This document shows, one piece after another, positions 5,521 to 9,180 of a stretch of 9,180 bases of DNA. The first letter of the stretch is position 1, and every line of letters begins with the position of its first letter. Below the pieces are notes generated by a model that did not search any database, was not told the DNA's origin, and saw only the letters and a list, made by a program, of their open reading frames with translations. The translations under genes and the position numbers were made by a program. The stretch is from Pseudomonadota bacterium (GTDB taxonomy: Bacteria; Pseudomonadota; Alphaproteobacteria; Rhizobiales; Xanthobacteraceae): positions 1 through 9,180 of the forward strand of contig JAEVZN010000614.1 in assembly GCA_023392205.1 (NCBI GenBank), written 5' to 3'.

Positions 5521-7248
5521 TCAGTGAATCTCCGGTTCGGGGATCGGCGGCCCGGCCTGCAGGAAATCGAAATCGCAGCCCTCATCCGCCTGTGAGATGT
5601 GCTGCGCGAACATGGCGCCATATCCGCGTTCGTAATGCGGCTGCGGCGGGGTCCAGGCTGCGCGCCTGCGCCCTATCTCGTCGTCGCTGACATGCAGATG
5701 AATGCGGCGCGCCGCGACATCCACTTCGATCTCGTCGCCGGTCTGAACGAAGGCCAGCGGGCCGCCGACAAAGCTTTCCGGCGCCACATGCAAAATGCAG
5801 GCACCGTAGCTCGTGCCGCTCATGCGCGCGTCCGAAATCCGCAGCATGTCCCGCACCCCGGCCTTTACCAGCTTTTTCGGGATCGGCAGCATGCCCCATT
5901 CCGGCATGCCGGGGCCACCCTTGGGACCGGCACGCTTGAGCACCAGGATATCGTCCGGTGTCACATCGAGGTCGTCGCGCTCCACCTCGCGCGCCATATG
6001 GTTGTAATCCTCGAAGGCGAGCACCCGGCCGCGATGCTGGCAGAGCCGCTGCTCCGCCGCCGAGGGCTTCATCACGCAGCCGCGCGGCGCCAGATTGCCC
6101 TTGAGCACGGCCGTTGCGCCGCCGGCATAGATCGGATCGGACAGCGGATGGATCACCTCCGGCAGCCACACCTGTGCGCCGGCGATGTTGTCGCCGATGC
6201 TGCGGCCCGACACCGTGATGCAATCGAGATCGAGCAATTCGCGCATTTGCGCCATCAGCGCGCGCAATCCGCCGGCGTAGAAAAAGTCTTCCATCAGGAA
6301 GCGGCCGGACGGGGTGATGTTGGCGATCACCGGCACTTCGCGCGAGATCTCGTCGAACCTCTCCATGCCGAGCGGAATTCCGGCCCGGCGCGCCATGGCG
6401 ATGACATGCACGATGGCGTTGGTGGAACCGCCGAGCGCCATATGCACCCGGATGGCATTGTCGAAAGCCGCCGCGTTCAGAATGCGGGCCGGCGTCAGAT
6501 CTTCCCACACCATGTCGACGATGCGCCGGCCCGACGCCGCACACATGCGCGGATGGCCGGCATCGGCGGCGGGAATAGACGATGCGCCTGGCAGTGTCAG
6601 CCCCAGCGCCTCGGCAATCGACATCATCGTGGCTGCCGTGCCCATGACCATGCAGGTGCCGAAGGAGCGCGCGATGCCGCCCTCCATCTCGTTCCAGTCG
6701 TCGTCCGAAATGCGCCCCGCCCGCTTCTCGTCCCAGTATTTCCAGACATCCGAGCCCGACCCAAGCGTGAGCCCGCGCCAATTGCCGCGCAGCATCGGAC
6801 CGGCCGGCACATAGATGGCAGGGATGCCCATGGAGATGGCGCCCATGATCAGAGCCGGTGTAGTCGTGTCGCAGCCGCCGAGCATCACCGCACCGTCGAT
6901 CGGATGCGAGCGCAGAAGCTCCTCGGTCTCCATTGCAAGGAAATTGCGGTAGAGCATCGTGGTCGGCTTCACGAACGGCTCCGACAGCGACATGGCAGGC
7001 AGTTCGACCGGGAAACCGCCGGCCTGCAGGACGCCGCGCTTGACGTCCTCCACGCGTGCCCGCAGATGCGCATGGCAGGAATTCAGATCGCTCCACGTAT
7101 TGATAATGCCGATGACGGGCTTGCCGTCCCAGTCCGGCTTGTCGTAGCCGGATTGCCGCAGCCGCGAGCGATGGCCGAAGGATCGCAGATCGTTCAGTCC
7201 AAGCCAGCGATGGCTTCGTAATGTCTCCGGCCGCTTGCGCTCTGTCAT
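5521..7248 (-). CDS. IlvD/Edd family dehydratase (sugar-acid dehydratase-like)
   Basis: Cytosolic Fe-S dehydratase of the IlvD/Edd superfamily, 575 aa, nearest by motif to the pentonate branch (L-arabinonate/D-xylonate dehydratases) rather than to housekeeping dihydroxyacid dehydratase. Such enzymes remove water from an aldonate to give a 2-keto-3-deoxy acid. The cluster cysteines are present: C58 (NTWSDLNSC), C126 (GGCD) and C199 (GTCMVMGTA). E90 and D127 fit the Mg sites, and S480 in SDARMSGTSYG is the expected catalytic base. GGSTNAIVH at 273-281 is another signature. The lysine that normally follows GCD and is carbamylated to bind Mg is T128 here (codon ACG, 6865-6867). I chose the ATG at 7248, one base after the permease stop; a longer frame to 7311 would run into the permease gene and add 21 residues not typical of the family. 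It is probably coupled to the permease as the catabolic step. The exact substrate is unknown, and activity is uncertain because of T128. Confidence 0.92.
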   Translation of the reverse strand: MTERKRPETLRSHRWLGLNDLRSFGHRSRLRQSGYDKPDWDGKPVIGIINTWSDLNSCHAHLRARVEDVKRGVLQAGGFPVELPAMSLSEPFVKPTTMLYRNFLAMETEELLRSHPIDGAVMLGGCDTTTPALIMGAISMGIPAIYVPAGPMLRGNWRGLTLGSGSDVWKYWDEKRAGRISDDDWNEMEGGIARSFGTCMVMGTAATMMSIAEALGLTLPGASSIPAADAGHPRMCAASGRRIVDMVWEDLTPARILNAAAFDNAIRVHMALGGSTNAIVHVIAMARRAGIPLGMERFDEISREVPVIANITPSGRFLMEDFFYAGGLRALMAQMRELLDLDCITVSGRSIGDNIAGAQVWLPEVIHPLSDPIYAGGATAVLKGNLAPRGCVMKPSAAEQRLCQHRGRVLAFEDYNHMAREVERDDLDVTPDDILVLKRAGPKGGPGMPEWGMLPIPKKLVKAGVRDMLRISDARMSGTSYGACILHVAPESFVGGPLAFVQTGDEIEVDVAARRIHLHVSDDEIGRRRAAWTPPQPHYERGYGAMFAQHISQADEGCDFDFLQAGPPIPEPEIH

Positions 7249-7249
7249 G

Positions 7250-9112
7250 TCAGGGTGATGGCCTCGCGATCGCGGATTTGCGCGCGGCATATTGCGTGGC
7301 AATGACGGCAAAGGCCAGCGCTCCGCCAGCGAGATCGGTGAAGAGTCCGGGATTGATCATCAGCAATCCGCCGCCAACCAGGAAGGCGCGTTGCCACATA
7401 CTGGCGCTGGTCAACAGATAGCCGTGCAGGCCGGCCGCGAATAAAAGAACTCCCGCGCTTGCGGTGAAGACGGCATGGATGATGGCGGGCCAGGTCCCGA
7501 TCATCAACAAAGCCGGCTCGAAGACGAACATGAAGGGCACGATGAATCCCGCAGCCCCGATCTTCACCGCCGCCCAGCCGCTGGCCCACAGATCGGACTT
7601 GGCGATGCCCGCGGCGGCGAAGACGGCAAGCGCCACTGGCGGCGTGATCGCCGACAGCACCGCGAAATAAAGCGCGAACAGATGCGCCGCCGGCGGGATG
7701 ACACCGAGCTTGATGATCGCCGGCACCAGCAACGCCGTCATGATGATATAGGCCGGGGTCGTCGGCATCCCCATGCCGAGCACGATCCCGGCCAGCATGG
7801 TCAGGATCAGCGCGATCAGCAGCGCATCGGCGGCGACGCGCACCACCAGCTGCGTGAACACGATCCCGAGACCGGACAACGTCACGACACCGATCACGAT
7901 GCCGGCGCAGGCGCAGGCCAGCGCGACGGGAATGGCGTTGCGCGCACCCTCCACGACCGCATCGAGAATATTGCGCAGCGTCACGACTTCGCGTGTCGAT
8001 TTGCGAAGCGCGGCGACCGGAAAGCATGCCGCCGTGGCGCAGAGTGCGGCCATCGGCGCGCTGTAGCCGGAATACATGACGACCAGGATCACGATGATCG
8101 GGATGAACAGGTGCCCGCGTTCGGCGATCACGGTTCCGAATTGCGGCAGCTGCGCGCGCGGCAGTCCCACCAGCCCGCGCCGCTTGGCCTCGAAATGCAC
8201 CGCCGCAAAGCATGCGACGTAATAAAGCACGGCCGGGATCAGCGCCCAGATGATCACCTGCGCATATCCCACAGCGAGAAACTCTGCCATGACGAAGGCC
8301 GCGGCCCCCATGATCGGCGGCATGATCTGCCCGCCGGTCGACGCGGTTGCCTCGACACCGGCGGCGAAATGCGGGGGAAATCCCGACCTCTTCATCAGCG
8401 GGATGGCAATCGGACCGTCGACCATCACATTGGCGACGGCGCTGCCCGAGATCGTCCCGAAAAAGCTCGACGACACCACGGCGACCTTGCCCGGTCCGCC
8501 CGCCGTATGTCCGGTGAGCGCCATCGCAAAATCCATGAAGAGTTGACCGGTCCCGGTGCGCTCCATGAAGCTGCCGAACATCACGAAAATCAGCACATAA
8601 GATGCAGAGACCGACAGAGGGATTCCGAAGATTCCTTCCGTGGTCATGTACAATTGGTCGAGCAGGCGCACCCATTCGAGATTGGCGATGAACAGGCCGT
8701 AGATGAGGAAGATCACGGCGGTCACCGGCAGCGCCCAGCCGATGACACGGCGCGTCGCCTCGAGCACGATCAACGTGAGCAGCACGCCGAGCGCGATGTC
8801 CGCCGGGAACAGATCGTCGATATAGAAAATGCGGGTGATGATGTATTCGTAATTGACAAACAGATAGACGATGGGCGCCGCGCCCAGCGCAAGCAGGGCA
8901 AAGTCGAACCCGGTCGGGGCGAAGCTCTGCGTGCCGTTGATGCGGAAAATCAGAAACGTCAGGATCAGCGCGAACAGCAGATGCGTTCCGCGAAACAGGA
9001 TGGCCTCCGGCGCACCGTACACGATCGCGTTGACGTGATAGATCGCCATGGCGACGGCCACGGCTGTCGTCACGGCCCGGATGACGGACGAGCGGCTCCA
9101 TGCGAGCGTCAT
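7250..9112 (-). CDS. TRAP transporter fused permease (4TM/12TM, TAXI type)
   Basis: Inner-membrane permease of a TRAP transporter, 620 aa, with the small (DctQ-like) and large (DctM-like) subunits fused in one chain. It would drive Na+- or H+-coupled uptake of an organic acid delivered by a periplasmic binding protein. Hydrophobic helices run throughout. The large-subunit hallmarks are GKVAVVSSSFFGTISGSA (208-225), GGQIMPPIMGAAAF (260-273), GMGMPTTPAYI (446-456) and SAITPPVALAVFAAAGIA (486-503). The last 70 or so residues (GLHGYLL, then GGLLMINPGLF) fit the DUF3394-type tail found in many fused permeases. Fused permeases normally work with a TAXI-family binding protein, which is absent here and may lie beyond the right edge. 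The ATG at 9112 is the only plausible start, because an in-frame stop lies 42 bases upstream without another ATG. One base separates its stop from the dehydratase start, which suggests a shared substrate pathway. Confidence 0.94.
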   Translation of the reverse strand: MTLAWSRSSVIRAVTTAVAVAMAIYHVNAIVYGAPEAILFRGTHLLFALILTFLIFRINGTQSFAPTGFDFALLALGAAPIVYLFVNYEYIITRIFYIDDLFPADIALGVLLTLIVLEATRRVIGWALPVTAVIFLIYGLFIANLEWVRLLDQLYMTTEGIFGIPLSVSASYVLIFVMFGSFMERTGTGQLFMDFAMALTGHTAGGPGKVAVVSSSFFGTISGSAVANVMVDGPIAIPLMKRSGFPPHFAAGVEATASTGGQIMPPIMGAAAFVMAEFLAVGYAQVIIWALIPAVLYYVACFAAVHFEAKRRGLVGLPRAQLPQFGTVIAERGHLFIPIIVILVVMYSGYSAPMAALCATAACFPVAALRKSTREVVTLRNILDAVVEGARNAIPVALACACAGIVIGVVTLSGLGIVFTQLVVRVAADALLIALILTMLAGIVLGMGMPTTPAYIIMTALLVPAIIKLGVIPPAAHLFALYFAVLSAITPPVALAVFAAAGIAKSDLWASGWAAVKIGAAGFIVPFMFVFEPALLMIGTWPAIIHAVFTASAGVLLFAAGLHGYLLTSASMWQRAFLVGGGLLMINPGLFTDLAGGALAFAVIATQYAARKSAIARPSP

Positions 9113-9180
9113 ATCCGGCCCCCCGGCCGCTTGAAATGAACAGACATGGCCTCAATCACGGCGCCAGAAGAAAACCGGCC
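9109..9180 (-). CDS. Possible 3' end of an upstream gene, truncated by window edge
   Basis: A frame open from the right edge encodes 23 residues ending MSVHFKRPGGRI, and its TGA overlaps the permease ATG as ATGA. Such overlaps are typical of coupled operon genes, so this may be the tail of the preceding gene. The stretch is too short to recognise, and the other two frames also contain stops that could end an upstream gene, so the call is tentative. Confidence 0.33.
   Translation of the reverse strand, partial: GRFSSGAVIEAMSVHFKRPGGRI

Noticed and set aside
5582..7096. A 504-codon open frame on the - strand
   Set aside because: It is a shifted reading of the dehydratase, dominated by Arg, Gly and Ala; the Fe-S and Ser motifs are in the other frame.
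5599..7221. A 540-codon open frame on the + strand
   Set aside because: It lies antisense to the dehydratase, is rich in His, Arg and Ala, and shows no family motif; such frames are common opposite GC-rich genes.
5521..7248. Assignment as housekeeping dihydroxyacid dehydratase (ilvD)
   Set aside because: The N-terminal and active-site motifs fit the sugar-acid branch better, the gene sits with a TRAP permease rather than branched-chain amino acid genes, and the GCD-Lys is replaced.
7475..9139. A 554-codon open frame on the + strand
   Set aside because: It is antisense to the TRAP permease, with a composition dominated by Arg, His, Asp and Gln and no domain signature.
7245..9155. A 636-codon open frame on the - strand, longer than the permease
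   Set aside because: It is a frame-shifted reading of the permease, rich in Arg, with none of the TRAP motifs; the 7250-9112 frame carries all of them.

Overview
The window looks like chromosomal DNA from a GC-rich alphaproteobacterium, most likely Hyphomicrobiales near the Bradyrhizobium/Rhodopseudomonas/Afipia/Pseudorhodoplanes group. Three things point there: strong GC bias at third codon positions, the combination of DUF898, DUF1499 and DUF2336 genes that is common in that class, and a short intergenic element at 5444-5506 that resembles a dispersed repeat I recall from these genomes. The placement rests on memory and reading by eye, not on a search.

Left block (1-3217, + strand): three tightly packed genes read as one operon. 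They are a multi-pass DUF898/YjgN membrane protein (its first few codons lie outside the window), an M48 zinc metallopeptidase anchored by one membrane helix, and a three-helix membrane protein ending in a DUF1499 domain. All three are envelope proteins, and the peptidase is the only one with a predictable chemistry. A metallo-beta-lactamase-fold hydrolase on the - strand (3196-4113) converges on this operon and overlaps its last gene by 22 bp.

Centre (4114-5520): a 132-bp AT-richer divergent spacer separates the hydrolase from a + strand DUF2336 gene. That gene is followed by a 75-bp convergent spacer almost filled by the repeat-like element.

Right block (5521-9180, - strand): a fused 4TM/12TM TRAP transporter permease is followed, one base after its stop, by an IlvD/Edd-family dehydratase. 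This looks like an uptake-plus-dehydration unit for a sugar acid or related hydroxy acid. The solute-binding protein expected for such a permease is not in the window. An open frame running in from the right edge overlaps the permease start by ATGA and may be the end of the preceding gene.

No tRNA, rRNA, CRISPR array, insertion sequence, integrase or phage gene is visible. I do not see a wholly new system. The most notable points are a Lys-to-Thr substitution at the normally carbamylated, metal-binding position of the dehydratase, the repeat element, and the uncharacterised DUF898-M48-DUF1499 envelope operon.
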